A stretch of DNA of 8,229 bases from WS-2 sp964650245 (GTDB lineage: Bacteria; Eisenbacteria; RBG-16-71-46). Positions 1 to 6,128 of the stretch are shown piece after piece. The notes beneath the pieces were generated by a model. The model made no database searches, was not told the DNA's origin, and was given only the letters and a program-made list of their open reading frames with translations. The stretch lies in assembly GCA_964650245.1 (NCBI GenBank), contig CAZYQK010000136.1, forward strand, positions 1 through 8,229, read 5' to 3'. Every line of letters starts with the position of its first letter. Positions within the stretch are counted from its first letter, which is position 1. The position numbers and the translations under genes are program-made.

Positions 1-2
1 CG

Positions 3-1607
3 GTCGAGGTGGCGCGGCGCATGGAGGCGCAGAAGAAGGGCTCGAGCACGCTGGCGCCCGAGGCCGGCAGTCAGCGCATGCGCGACGTGATCAACAAGAA
101 CCACACCGAGGAGGAGCTGATGCGCTCGGTGGCGACCGCGGCGCGCGAGGGCTACACCGGCGCCAAGCTCTACTTCATGTGCGGGCTGCCGGGCGAGAAC
201 GACGACGACCTGCGAGCCATTCCCGACCTCGCGCACAGGGCCTGGCTCGAGGCGCGCGAGGCGGGCAATCGCAACTTCCGCATCACCGCCAGCGTTTCGC
301 CCCACGTGCCGAAGCCGCACACGCCGTTCGCGTGGGCGGCGCAGGTCTCGACGCGCGAGCTCAACCGCCGCCTCGCGGTGCTGCGCGAGGCGGTCCGGGG
401 CAAGCCGATCACGCTCAAGTACCGCGACGCCGAGACCTCGCTGCTGGAAGGCGTGTTCACGCGCGGCGATCGCCGCCTCGGGCTCGCGGTCGAGGAAGCG
501 TACCGGCGCGGCTGCCGCTTCGACGCCTGGTCCGAGCACCTCCGTTTCGGGACCTGGCTCGAGGTGTTTCGCGATCTCGGAATGGACGCCGAGCGCCAGC
601 TGCTCGAGCGCTCGACCGACCTCGAGCAGCCGTGGGACGTGGTGCAGTCGCCGGTCACGAAGAAGTTCCTGGTGCGCGAGAAGCTCAAGGCCGACCGGGC
701 CGCGATCACCGAGGATTGCCGGCTCGAGGACATCTGCTTCTCGTGCGGCGTCGACGAGTGTCCGCAGCGGCCGTGGGTCAAGCAGCCGCATCCGCCGCTC
801 GATCTCAAGCTCGCCCGCGCGGCGGTGCCGCCGCCGGCGTACGGCCGACGCATCCGTCGCGGCAACGGGGCGCCGGGGATTTCGACCAGCACGCGCTTCC
901 GTATCGTGTTCGAGAAGGGCCTCGAGATGCGCTTCACCTCGCATCTCGACCTGATGCGCGCCTGGGAGCGGACGTTGCGCCGCTCCGGGCTGCCACTCGC
1001 TTTTTCCCAGGGGCATCACCCGCACATCAAGATGTCGTTCGGGCCTCCGCTGTCCCTGGGCCATCGTTCCCGGGCCGAGGTCTTCGACCTGGAGTTCTCG
1101 CAGCCGCCGTCGGTCGATCTGGCCGAGCGGCTGAACGCGGTGCTGCCGCCGGGGCTCCGGGTGCTCGACTACCGGCCCATACTCTTCAAGTCGCCTTCGC
1201 TCATGAGCCAGCTCGAAGGCGCCTCGTACCGGGTCCGTTTTCCCCGGTCGTTTCTCGCGGAGGCCGGCCTCGGGCCGGACACCCTGCGGGCGACGCTCGA
1301 GGCGCGCAATGCCGGGCTGCTGCAGCGGGAGCACGTGATCGTGCGCCGCGTGAGCGAGGGCCAGACCCGCGAATTCGACGCCCGACCCTCCATCGCTTCG
1401 CTCGAGACGAGCGACGAGGAAAGCCCGGCGGCCCTCGACGTGCGCATCCGTTTCACGGTGCGCGCCCAGGTCCGGCCGGACGAGCTGGTCGCGCTGCTGA
1501 TCCCCACCGCGGACCCCCGCACGACCGATGTCGAGCGGGTGGCGCTGTGGGCGGAGATCGGCGGACGAAGGCTCGATCCGCTCGCGCTGCTGAACGCGAG
1601 AGCCTGA
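3..1607 (+). CDS. Radical SAM protein fused to DUF2344 (TIGR03960/TIGR03936-type), 5' truncated
   Basis: The gene is open at the left window edge; the reading frame continues upstream, so the B12-binding-like region and the CxxxCxxC iron-sulfur motif of the radical SAM domain are outside the window. What remains begins late in the radical SAM barrel: the motif LAPEAGSQRMRDVINKN lies at about 49-102 and YFMCGLPGE at about 170-200, both typical of TIGR03960 proteins. A four-cysteine segment follows (codons at 717, 735, 744 and 759; core CFSCGVDECPQRP), which resembles the C-terminal cysteine patch of that family and may bind metal. From about 894 to the stop lies a DUF2344 domain, with the signature motifs RFTSHLDLMRAWERTLRR and SQGHHPHIKMSFGPPLSLG. 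The family sits next to rng-rplU-rpmA in many phyla and is thought, by context only, to act in RNA or ribosome modification. The substrate is unknown. The stop is 38 bases before rng, so the two are probably co-transcribed. Confidence 0.9.
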   Translation, partial: VEVARRMEAQKKGSSTLAPEAGSQRMRDVINKNHTEEELMRSVATAAREGYTGAKLYFMCGLPGENDDDLRAIPDLAHRAWLEAREAGNRNFRITASVSPHVPKPHTPFAWAAQVSTRELNRRLAVLREAVRGKPITLKYRDAETSLLEGVFTRGDRRLGLAVEEAYRRGCRFDAWSEHLRFGTWLEVFRDLGMDAERQLLERSTDLEQPWDVVQSPVTKKFLVREKLKADRAAITEDCRLEDICFSCGVDECPQRPWVKQPHPPLDLKLARAAVPPPAYGRRIRRGNGAPGISTSTRFRIVFEKGLEMRFTSHLDLMRAWERTLRRSGLPLAFSQGHHPHIKMSFGPPLSLGHRSRAEVFDLEFSQPPSVDLAERLNAVLPPGLRVLDYRPILFKSPSLMSQLEGASYRVRFPRSFLAEAGLGPDTLRATLEARNAGLLQREHVIVRRVSEGQTREFDARPSIASLETSDEESPAALDVRIRFTVRAQVRPDELVALLIPTADPRTTDVERVALWAEIGGRRLDPLALLNARA

Positions 1608-1645
1608 AGGCAGTCGTCACGCGGGGGCGCCGAGAGGAAGCCTCC

Positions 1646-3205
1646 GTGAAACAGAAGATCATCATCAACGCCGATTCCTACGAGACCCGCATCGCCATCC
1701 TGGAGGACGGCGAGCTGGCCGAGTTGCTGGTGGAGCGCGCCGACCAGCGCCGCCACGTGGGCGACATCTACAAGGCCCGCGTCAACGCCGTGCTGCCCGG
1801 CATGCAGGCCGCGTTCGTGGACCTCGGCCTCCCCAAGACCGGGTTCCTCCACGCCTCCGACCTGGCAGAATCGCTGAGCGACCTCGAGGACATCTCCGAC
1901 CTCGACGAGAACGGCGACCACCCCGACCGCGGCGGCCGCCGGCGACGCGGGCCGGTGCTCAAGATCGAGGACCACCTCAAGAAGGGCCAGGAGGTGCTGG
2001 TCCAGATCACCAAGGAATCGATGGGCACCAAGGGCCCGCGCGTGACCCAGCAGGTGAGCCTGCCGGGCCGGTTCTGCGTGCTGATGCCGGGCGTGGACCA
2101 CGTCGGCGTGTCGCGCCGCATCGAGGACCGCGCCGAACGCCAGCGCATCAAGGCCATCATCCAGGACCTCAAGCCCAAGGACGTGGGCCTGATCGCCCGC
2201 ACCGCGGGTGAGGGCAAGGGCGACCCCGAGTTCGCGGCCGACGTCAAGCACCTGGTCAAGCTCTGGCACAAGGTGGACCGCAAGTCGGCCTCGGTGCGGG
2301 CGCCCGCGCTGGTGCACAGCGAGCTGGAGATGACCGCGAGCCTGATCCGCGATCTCTTCACCGACGACGTCGAAGAGGTCGTGATCGACGCCAAGGAGTC
2401 GTTCGCCGAGACCCAGGCCTACCTCAAGTCGGTGTCGCCCGAACTGTGCGACCGGGTCAAGCTCCACAAGAGCCGCGCGCCGATCTTCGACGCCTTCGAC
2501 ATCGAGCCGCAGATCGAGAAGACATTCGAGCGCAAGGTGTGGCTCAAGAAGGGCGGCTACATCTGCATCGACCACACCGAGGCGCTGGTCGCGATCGACG
2601 TCAACACCGGGCGCTTCACCGGCAAGAAAAACCAGGAAGAGACCATCTTCCGCACCAACCTGGAGGCGGCGCACGAGGTGCCGCGCCAGCTCCGCCTGCG
2701 CGACATCGGCGGCATCATCGTGGTGGACTTCATCGACATGGAGATCGAGGCCAACAAGCGCGCGGTGCTGGACGAGCTGCGCACGGAACTGCGCAAGGAC
2801 CGGGCCCGCACCAAGGCGTTCGCGGTCTCCGACCTGGGGCTGATCGAGATGACGCGCCAGCGCGAGCGCTCGAGCCTGCTCCACTACTACACCGAGGACT
2901 GCCCGCACTGCGCCGGCCTCGGCAAGGTGCCGAGCCCCGAGACCATGCTGGTCAAGCTCGAGCGCGCCATGCGCCGGGTGGCGGCGATGGGGAACGAGCG
3001 GCGCGTCACCGTCAGGGTCGCGCCCGAGATCGCGCTGTTCTTCGTCGAGCAGGAGGCGAGGCGCTTCTCCGAGCTGGAGAAGCGGTTCAAGATCCAGATC
3101 GACTTGAAGGACGACCCACAGCTCAAACGCGGCGAAATGCGCGTGATCACGCCGAAGAAGCTGGACATCTCGAAGCAGGTGGTGGGCGCGGTGCCGGGGA
3201 CGTAG
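1646..3205 (+). CDS. rng: Ribonuclease E/G family endoribonuclease
   Basis: This encodes a 519-residue RNase G-like endonuclease, acting on 5'-monophosphorylated RNA in rRNA maturation and mRNA decay. The start is GTG at 1646, preceded by AGAGGAAG at 1633-1640 with 5-base spacing, and it gives the expected beginning MKQKIIINADSYETRIAILE. Visible parts are an S1-like RNA-binding region (about residues 35-135) split by a charged linker (about 78-105, rich in D/E then R), the 5'-sensor/RNase H-like region, and a DNase I-like catalytic region. The two magnesium-binding aspartates are present: D318 in AIDVNTG and D361 in VVDFIDM. Their 43-residue spacing equals that of E. coli RNase E D303/D346. 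The zinc-link motif is C419-P-H-C422, offset by the same 15 residues from E. coli C404/C407. There is no long C-terminal degradosome scaffold, so RNase G is the better name than RNase E. The same reading frame stays open far upstream through the previous gene, but that extension is not coding. Confidence 0.96.
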   Translation: MKQKIIINADSYETRIAILEDGELAELLVERADQRRHVGDIYKARVNAVLPGMQAAFVDLGLPKTGFLHASDLAESLSDLEDISDLDENGDHPDRGGRRRRGPVLKIEDHLKKGQEVLVQITKESMGTKGPRVTQQVSLPGRFCVLMPGVDHVGVSRRIEDRAERQRIKAIIQDLKPKDVGLIARTAGEGKGDPEFAADVKHLVKLWHKVDRKSASVRAPALVHSELEMTASLIRDLFTDDVEEVVIDAKESFAETQAYLKSVSPELCDRVKLHKSRAPIFDAFDIEPQIEKTFERKVWLKKGGYICIDHTEALVAIDVNTGRFTGKKNQEETIFRTNLEAAHEVPRQLRLRDIGGIIVVDFIDMEIEANKRAVLDELRTELRKDRARTKAFAVSDLGLIEMTRQRERSSLLHYYTEDCPHCAGLGKVPSPETMLVKLERAMRRVAAMGNERRVTVRVAPEIALFFVEQEARRFSELEKRFKIQIDLKDDPQLKRGEMRVITPKKLDISKQVVGAVPGT

Positions 3206-3232
3206 GGCGCGACGGCCGCGGGAAACATCTAC

Positions 3233-3610
3233 GTGAGAGACACAGTCGCCGCCGTGAGCCTGCCGCGCCGTCCGCTGGGCCTGAGCGTCCTCCTCGTTCT
3301 GCTCGTGGTGGCGAGCGCGTTCGGCTTCTACAAGGTATTCACCCAGCGGACGGAGTTTTTCGCGGAGTACCCGCGCCTCACACCGGCGCTCTGGCGCTGC
3401 TACCTCGCGATCCCGGCGCTCAACCTGGTGAGCATCGCCGGGCTGTGGTCGCTGCGGCGCTGGGGCTACTGGCTGACCTGCTTGATCCTGGTGCTGTCGC
3501 TCTCGATCGAGCTCTACGCCATGGGGCTCGCGCCCCACGTCATCCGCATCCCGATCGTGTTCGGCCTGATCTCGTGGTTCGTGATCCGGAGCTGGAAGAG
3601 CTTCCGGTGA
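3233..3610 (+). CDS. Small four-helix integral membrane protein, unknown function
   Basis: This encodes a 125-residue protein that I do not recognise. The start is GTG at 3233, 27 bases after the rng stop, with GGGAAA at about 3220-3225 as a weak ribosome-binding site; a second in-frame GTG at 3254 would drop only seven residues. Four hydrophobic segments are visible, at about residues 15-36 (LSVLLVLLVVASAFGFY), 53-74, 78-98 (WLTCLILVLSLSIELYAM) and 102-119. Short Arg/Lys-rich stretches lie before the first segment, between the second and third, and at the C-terminus (SWKSFR). An inner-membrane protein is therefore the safe conclusion. No catalytic or metal-binding motif is seen. It ends 21 bases from the convergent lipoprotein gene. 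Base composition matches the surroundings, so it looks native but lineage-specific. It may be carried on the rng transcript. Confidence 0.75.
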   Translation: MRDTVAAVSLPRRPLGLSVLLVLLVVASAFGFYKVFTQRTEFFAEYPRLTPALWRCYLAIPALNLVSIAGLWSLRRWGYWLTCLILVLSLSIELYAMGLAPHVIRIPIVFGLISWFVIRSWKSFR

Positions 3611-3616
3611 TTCGTC

Positions 3617-3631
3617 GGCCGCGGTTCGGCC
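3617..3631. terminator. Short hairpin between convergent genes (weak candidate terminator)
   Basis: GGCCG at 3617-3621 pairs with CGGCC at 3627-3631 around the loop CGGTT. It fills almost all of the 21-base gap between the membrane-protein stop and the convergent lipoprotein stop, where a bidirectional terminator would be expected. The stem is only five base pairs and has no T-run on either side, so this is a weak call. Confidence 0.25.
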
Positions 3632-4216
3632 TCACTCCACCAGCTTCCTGAAGCTCAACGGCCGCTGCAGCCGCTCGAAGCCGGTGCGGCGCGGATCGTC
3701 CATCTGGGCGATCACGCGCTCGAGATGCCGCATGGCGTTGAGGTCCGCCACCACCACCGCCGACGGCGGCGGCTCGGTCACCACCACCACCAGCCGCAAT
3801 TGTGCGCTCACCAGGTTCCACGCGTCGGCCGCCGCACGGGTCGGCGGATAGCCCGGCAGCACGACGATCGCTTCGGTCTCCTCCGGCAGCTGGTTGAGCA
3901 CGTCGAGCGGCGCGTATTCCGGTGGCCACTGGGGCAGCGCGATCACCAGCCGCTCCACTCCCGGCACCTGCGTCGCGTCGTGCAGCTCGGTGGCGCTCGG
4001 CATGCGGGCGAACTGCACCGTGGTGCCGAGCCTCACATCGCCGCGATCGAGCAGCAGGGGGTAGGCGATGGCGCCGAACCCCGCGCGGCGGTCCGCGAAC
4101 GGGCTGCCGAGCGGCGACGCGGGCGGCGGCGGCTGCGCGGTGAGCGGCGGGCCGGCCGCCATGCACCCGGCCAGAACGCCGGCCGCGAAAACGGATGCGA
4201 TGCTCAAGGCTTTCAT
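3632..4216 (-). CDS. Uncharacterised lipoprotein with type II signal peptide
   Basis: This encodes a 194-residue protein on the minus strand. ATG at 4216 is chosen because the reverse strand carries GGAGAG (4222-4227) five bases upstream and because it begins a textbook signal peptide. The signal has the basic start MK, a hydrophobic core and the lipobox LAGC, with the lipidated cysteine at C18. Residue +2 is Met, not Asp, so outer-membrane sorting is plausible. A Pro-rich linker follows (about 24-38), then a mixed alpha/beta domain with hydrophobic strand-like segments such as VERLVIALPQWP, EAIVVLPGYPP and LRLVVVVTEPP. That domain is not recognised, and no enzyme motif is evident. The reading frame runs further upstream to 4420, but that extension is antisense to the kinase relic and lacks support. 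The gene is transcribed against its neighbours and separates rng from rplU. Its function is unknown. Confidence 0.82.
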   Translation of the reverse strand: MKALSIASVFAAGVLAGCMAAGPPLTAQPPPPASPLGSPFADRRAGFGAIAYPLLLDRGDVRLGTTVQFARMPSATELHDATQVPGVERLVIALPQWPPEYAPLDVLNQLPEETEAIVVLPGYPPTRAAADAWNLVSAQLRLVVVVTEPPPSAVVVADLNAMRHLERVIAQMDDPRRTGFERLQRPLSFRKLVE

Positions 4217-4239
4217 GCTTGCTCTCCGGGTCGCTGGTG

Positions 4240-4380
4240 ATGCTCGAAGGAACCCGGCGCCCACATTACCGCCTGATGGAGAAGCTCGGCGAGGGCGGCG
4301 TGGGATCCGTTCCCGGCGCCGATGACACGGCGCTCGGGCACCAGTTGTCCGCGCTTGACGCCCCCCCGCCTGCATGGTAG
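4240..4380 (+). pseudogene. Relic of a Hanks-type Ser/Thr protein kinase N-terminus
   Basis: Forty-six codons from ATG 4240 to TAG 4378-4380 read like the first part of a bacterial Hanks-type kinase. HYRLMEKLGEGGVGSV matches the usual HYRILEKLGEGGMGVV, with an intact glycine-rich loop GxGxxGxV (G17, G19, G22, V24), and GADDTALGHQ follows where kinases have A-E-D-T-x-L-G-R. The next strand should be VALKVLPP with the catalytic lysine. Here it reads SALDAPPP, with Asp in place of Lys and one residue fewer, and the frame stops four residues later. No catalytic loop (HRDxKxxN) or DFG follows, and no Shine-Dalgarno site is evident. It is best read as a dead, 3'-truncated copy. The alternative is chance similarity in GC-rich DNA, but the length and order of the match make that less likely. 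Confidence 0.6.
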
Positions 4381-4383
4381 AAA
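4355..4383 (+). promoter_or_regulatory. Sigma70-type promoter for rplU-rpmA
   Basis: TTGACG (4355-4360) matches the -35 consensus at five of six positions. After a 17-base spacer comes TAGAAA (4378-4383), which matches the -10 at four of six, with an extended -10 TG at 4375-4376. The spacer begins with seven C residues. Transcription would start near 4390, giving a leader of about 100 bases before rplU. The boxes overlap the end of the kinase relic, and its TAG stop forms the first half of the -10 box. Confidence 0.55.
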
Positions 4384-4407
4384 CGGCCGTTCCGCGCGCC
4401 CGAGCGG

Positions 4408-4422
4408 GTGTGGCCGTCACAC
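4408..4422 (+). other. Small hairpin in the rplU leader
   Basis: GTGTG (4408-4412) and CACAC (4418-4422) can pair around the loop GCCGT in the predicted untranslated leader of rplU. Ribosomal protein operons often carry autoregulatory leader structures, but this one is short and does not match a leader class that I recognise. The rest of the 4384-4491 leader shows only the AAGGAG ribosome-binding site at 4475-4480. Confidence 0.25.
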
Positions 4423-4491
4423 TTGGTCCGACTGCGACGCCGTCTCAGGTGATCCACGCGAATCCAAGCCCTTCAAGGAGATAGCCCGCCG

Positions 4492-4803
4492 ATGTACGCC
4501 ATCGTTAACATCAATGGCATCCAGACCAAGGTGACTCCGGATGCCACCCTCGAGGTGCCGCGCCTGAAGGGCGAGCCCGGTGCCACGCTCACCTTCGACC
4601 AGGTGCTGCTGGTCTCGGACGGCGACAAGATCCAGGTCGGCCAGCCGTACTTGAAGGGCGCCTCGCTTACCGCCGAGGTGGTGGACCACTTCCGCGGCAA
4701 GAAGATCAAGATCTTCAAGTTCAAGCGCCGGCAAAAATATCGCCGGCGCCGCGGCTACCGCGACGAGCGCACGCGCATCCGCGTGACCGCGATTAGCGCG
4801 TAG
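4492..4803 (+). CDS. rplU: 50S ribosomal protein L21
   Basis: This encodes a 103-residue protein, the normal length for L21, which binds 23S rRNA in the large subunit. The ATG follows AAGGAG (4475-4480) with 11-base spacing, slightly long. The sequence begins MYAIVNINGIQTKV and contains the expected FDQVLLVSDGD, QVGQPYLKGASLTAEVV and the basic segment GKKIKIFKFKRRQKYRRRRG, ending in the RITxI-like tail RIRVTAISA. The usual GGKQ near the N-terminus is NGIQ here (residues 8-11), an unusual but not disabling change. rpmA starts 11 bases after the stop, so the two form an operon under the promoter at 4355-4383. Confidence 0.98.
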   Translation: MYAIVNINGIQTKVTPDATLEVPRLKGEPGATLTFDQVLLVSDGDKIQVGQPYLKGASLTAEVVDHFRGKKIKIFKFKRRQKYRRRRGYRDERTRIRVTAISA

Positions 4804-4814
4804 GGGAGCACGCA

Positions 4815-5087
4815 ATGGCTCATAAGAAGGGTCAGTCGTCGTCCCGGAACAACCGCGAGTCGAACGCGCAGCGCCTCGGCGTCAAGCGCTTCGGCGGCGA
4901 GTTCGTGAGCGCGGGGAGCATCATCGTGCGGCAGCGCGGCACCAAGTTCCATCCCGGGACCAACGTCGGGCGCGGGAAGGACGACACTCTGTTCGCGCTG
5001 ATCGAGGGCCTGGTCAAGTTCACGGGGTCCACCGACACGCGGCGTAAGGTGCACGTGCTGCCGAAGGCGGCGGCTCCGGCCAGCTAG
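4815..5087 (+). CDS. rpmA: 50S ribosomal protein L27
   Basis: This encodes a 90-residue L27, whose N-terminal tail reaches the peptidyl-transferase centre. It starts directly with MAHKKGQSSSRNNRES, so it lacks the cleavable N-terminal extension found in Firmicutes. Diagnostic segments are RLGVKRFGGEFVSAGSIIVR, QRGTKFHPGTNVGRGKDDTL and the C-terminal RRKVHVLP. GGGGAG at 4803-4808 overlaps the last base of the rplU stop and lies six bases from the ATG, giving tight operon coupling. In many genomes the Obg GTPase gene follows; here a hairpin and mdh follow instead. Confidence 0.98.
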   Translation: MAHKKGQSSSRNNRESNAQRLGVKRFGGEFVSAGSIIVRQRGTKFHPGTNVGRGKDDTLFALIEGLVKFTGSTDTRRKVHVLPKAAAPAS

Positions 5088-5105
5088 CCACAGCATCCCG
5101 CTCTG

Positions 5106-5148
5106 GCGCCACGCCGTCGCGAGTCCTTGGGACTCCGGGGCGTGGCGC
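5106..5148 (+). terminator. Bipartite hairpin after rpmA, likely rplU-rpmA terminator
   Basis: A perfect ten-base outer stem, GCGCCACGCC (5106-5115) with GGCGTGGCGC (5139-5148), encloses a second perfect six-base stem, GAGTCC (5121-5126) with GGACTC (5130-5135) around the loop TTG. It begins 18 bases after the rpmA stop. Only TTCGGTT follows, with no strong T-run, so it may terminate poorly, act with Rho, or protect a processed 3' end. Confidence 0.55.
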
Positions 5149-5161
5149 TTCGGTTGTGGGG

Positions 5162-5177
5162 CTCGAGCGGCCTCGAG
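5162..5177 (+). repeat. CTCGAG-N4-CTCGAG dyad upstream of mdh
   Basis: Two copies of the palindrome CTCGAG (5162-5167 and 5172-5177) are separated by CGGC, five bases before the mdh ribosome-binding site GGGAGGGG (5182-5189). It could fold as a six-base-pair hairpin in mRNA or act as an operator dyad. CTCGAG is frequent in this GC-rich DNA, so chance is possible. Confidence 0.25.
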
Positions 5178-5195
5178 GAAAGGGAGGGGTGGGTC

Positions 5196-6128
5196 GTGAA
5201 GCACAGAGTCGCGGTCATCGGCGCGGGAAACGTCGGCGCGAACACGGCGCTCTACATCGCGGAGCGCGGGCTCGCGGACGTGACGCTCATCGACATCGTC
5301 GAGGGCATGCCCCAGGGCAAGGCCCTCGACTTGCAGCAGGCGGCACCGCTCTGGCACAAGGGCGGCACGCTCACGGGCGCGAACGATCTGGCCGCGGTCG
5401 CGGGCGCGGCCGTGGTGGTGATGACGGCCGGGTTCCCGCGCAAGCCCGGCATGTCGCGCACCGATCTCCTGAAGGCCAACGCCGACATCGTCCGCCCCGC
5501 GGCTGAGGCGGTGAAGCAGCACGCGCCCAACGCCTACGTCGTCGTGGTGACCAATCCGCTCGACGTGATGGCCTACCTGTTCTGGAAGGTGACCGGTTTC
5601 CCGAAGCAGCGCGTGCTGGGCATGGCCGGCATCCTCGACGCGGCCCGCATGCGCGCCTTCATCGCGATGGAGCTGGGCGTGTCGGGCGCCGACGTGGACG
5701 CCATGGTGCTGGGCGGGCACGGCGATTCGATGGTGCCGCTGCCGCGCTTCACCACGGTGGCGGGGATTCCCATCACCGAGCTGTTGCCGGCCGACCGGAT
5801 CGCGGCGATCGCGGATCGCACCCGCAACGGCGGCGCCGAGATCGTGAAGCTCCTGAAGACCGGCTCGGCCTACTACGCCCCCGCGATGTCGGCGGTCGAG
5901 ATGGTCGAGGCCATCCTCACCGACCAGAAGCGGCTGGTTCCCTGCTCGGTCTTGCTCACCGGCGAGTACGGCATGCGCGACCTGTTCATCGGGGTGCCGA
6001 TCGTGCTCGGCGCGGGCGGGGTCGAGAAAATCGTGGAACTCAGGCTCAGCGGCGAGGAGCTGGCGGCGCTCCAGAAGTCGGGCAAGGACGTCGCGGACTC
6101 GATCGCGGAGCTGAGCGTCGGGGTGTGA
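5196..6128 (+). CDS. mdh: NAD-dependent malate dehydrogenase (LDH-like type)
   Basis: This encodes a 310-residue cytosolic enzyme that oxidises malate to oxaloacetate in the TCA cycle. The start is GTG at 5196, six bases after GGGAGGGG (5182-5189); it gives MKHRVAVIGAGNVGAN, the normal family start. The frame is open upstream to 5127, but that extension overlaps the hairpin after rpmA. The Rossmann motif is G9-A-G11-N-V-G14, and D33 in LIDI selects NAD over NADP. The substrate loop PRKPGMSRTD has Arg at R82, where lactate dehydrogenases have Gln, so malate is the substrate. R88, N120 (TNPLD), D148 and R151 (GILDAAR) and the catalytic H175 (GGHGDSMVPL) are all present. Length and motifs match the tetrameric LDH-like malate dehydrogenases of Chloroflexus and many other phyla. 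The stop overlaps the next possible start as GTGA. Confidence 0.97.
   Translation: MKHRVAVIGAGNVGANTALYIAERGLADVTLIDIVEGMPQGKALDLQQAAPLWHKGGTLTGANDLAAVAGAAVVVMTAGFPRKPGMSRTDLLKANADIVRPAAEAVKQHAPNAYVVVVTNPLDVMAYLFWKVTGFPKQRVLGMAGILDAARMRAFIAMELGVSGADVDAMVLGGHGDSMVPLPRFTTVAGIPITELLPADRIAAIADRTRNGGAEIVKLLKTGSAYYAPAMSAVEMVEAILTDQKRLVPCSVLLTGEYGMRDLFIGVPIVLGAGGVEKIVELRLSGEELAALQKSGKDVADSIAELSVGV

Noticed and set aside
179..1645. Upstream in-frame extension of rng that would make a 1008-residue fusion
   Set aside because: The extension overlaps the well-supported radical SAM/DUF2344 gene in another frame and translates to Arg/Ala-rich sequence without motifs. GTG 1646 has a good ribosome-binding site and gives the normal RNase G start.
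1169..3538. A 789-codon open frame on the minus strand opposite the radical SAM gene, rng and the membrane protein
   Set aside because: It is a GC-rich antisense shadow: low-complexity His/Arg/Ala/Leu-rich translation, no recognisable domain, and it spans three genes whose plus-strand products are real or well supported.
4217..4420. N-terminal extension of the lipoprotein frame up to 4420
   Set aside because: ATG 4216 has a well-placed GGAGAG and begins a perfect lipoprotein signal; an extension would bury the signal peptide inside the protein.
5127..5195. Upstream in-frame extension of mdh
   Set aside because: It overlaps the rpmA-mdh hairpin, has no family similarity, and the GTG at 5196 has a strong ribosome-binding site and the normal family N-terminus.
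4755..5720. A 321-codon minus-strand open frame across the rplU end, rpmA and mdh
   Set aside because: Antisense shadow of two ribosomal protein genes and mdh, with His/Arg-rich translation and no domain.
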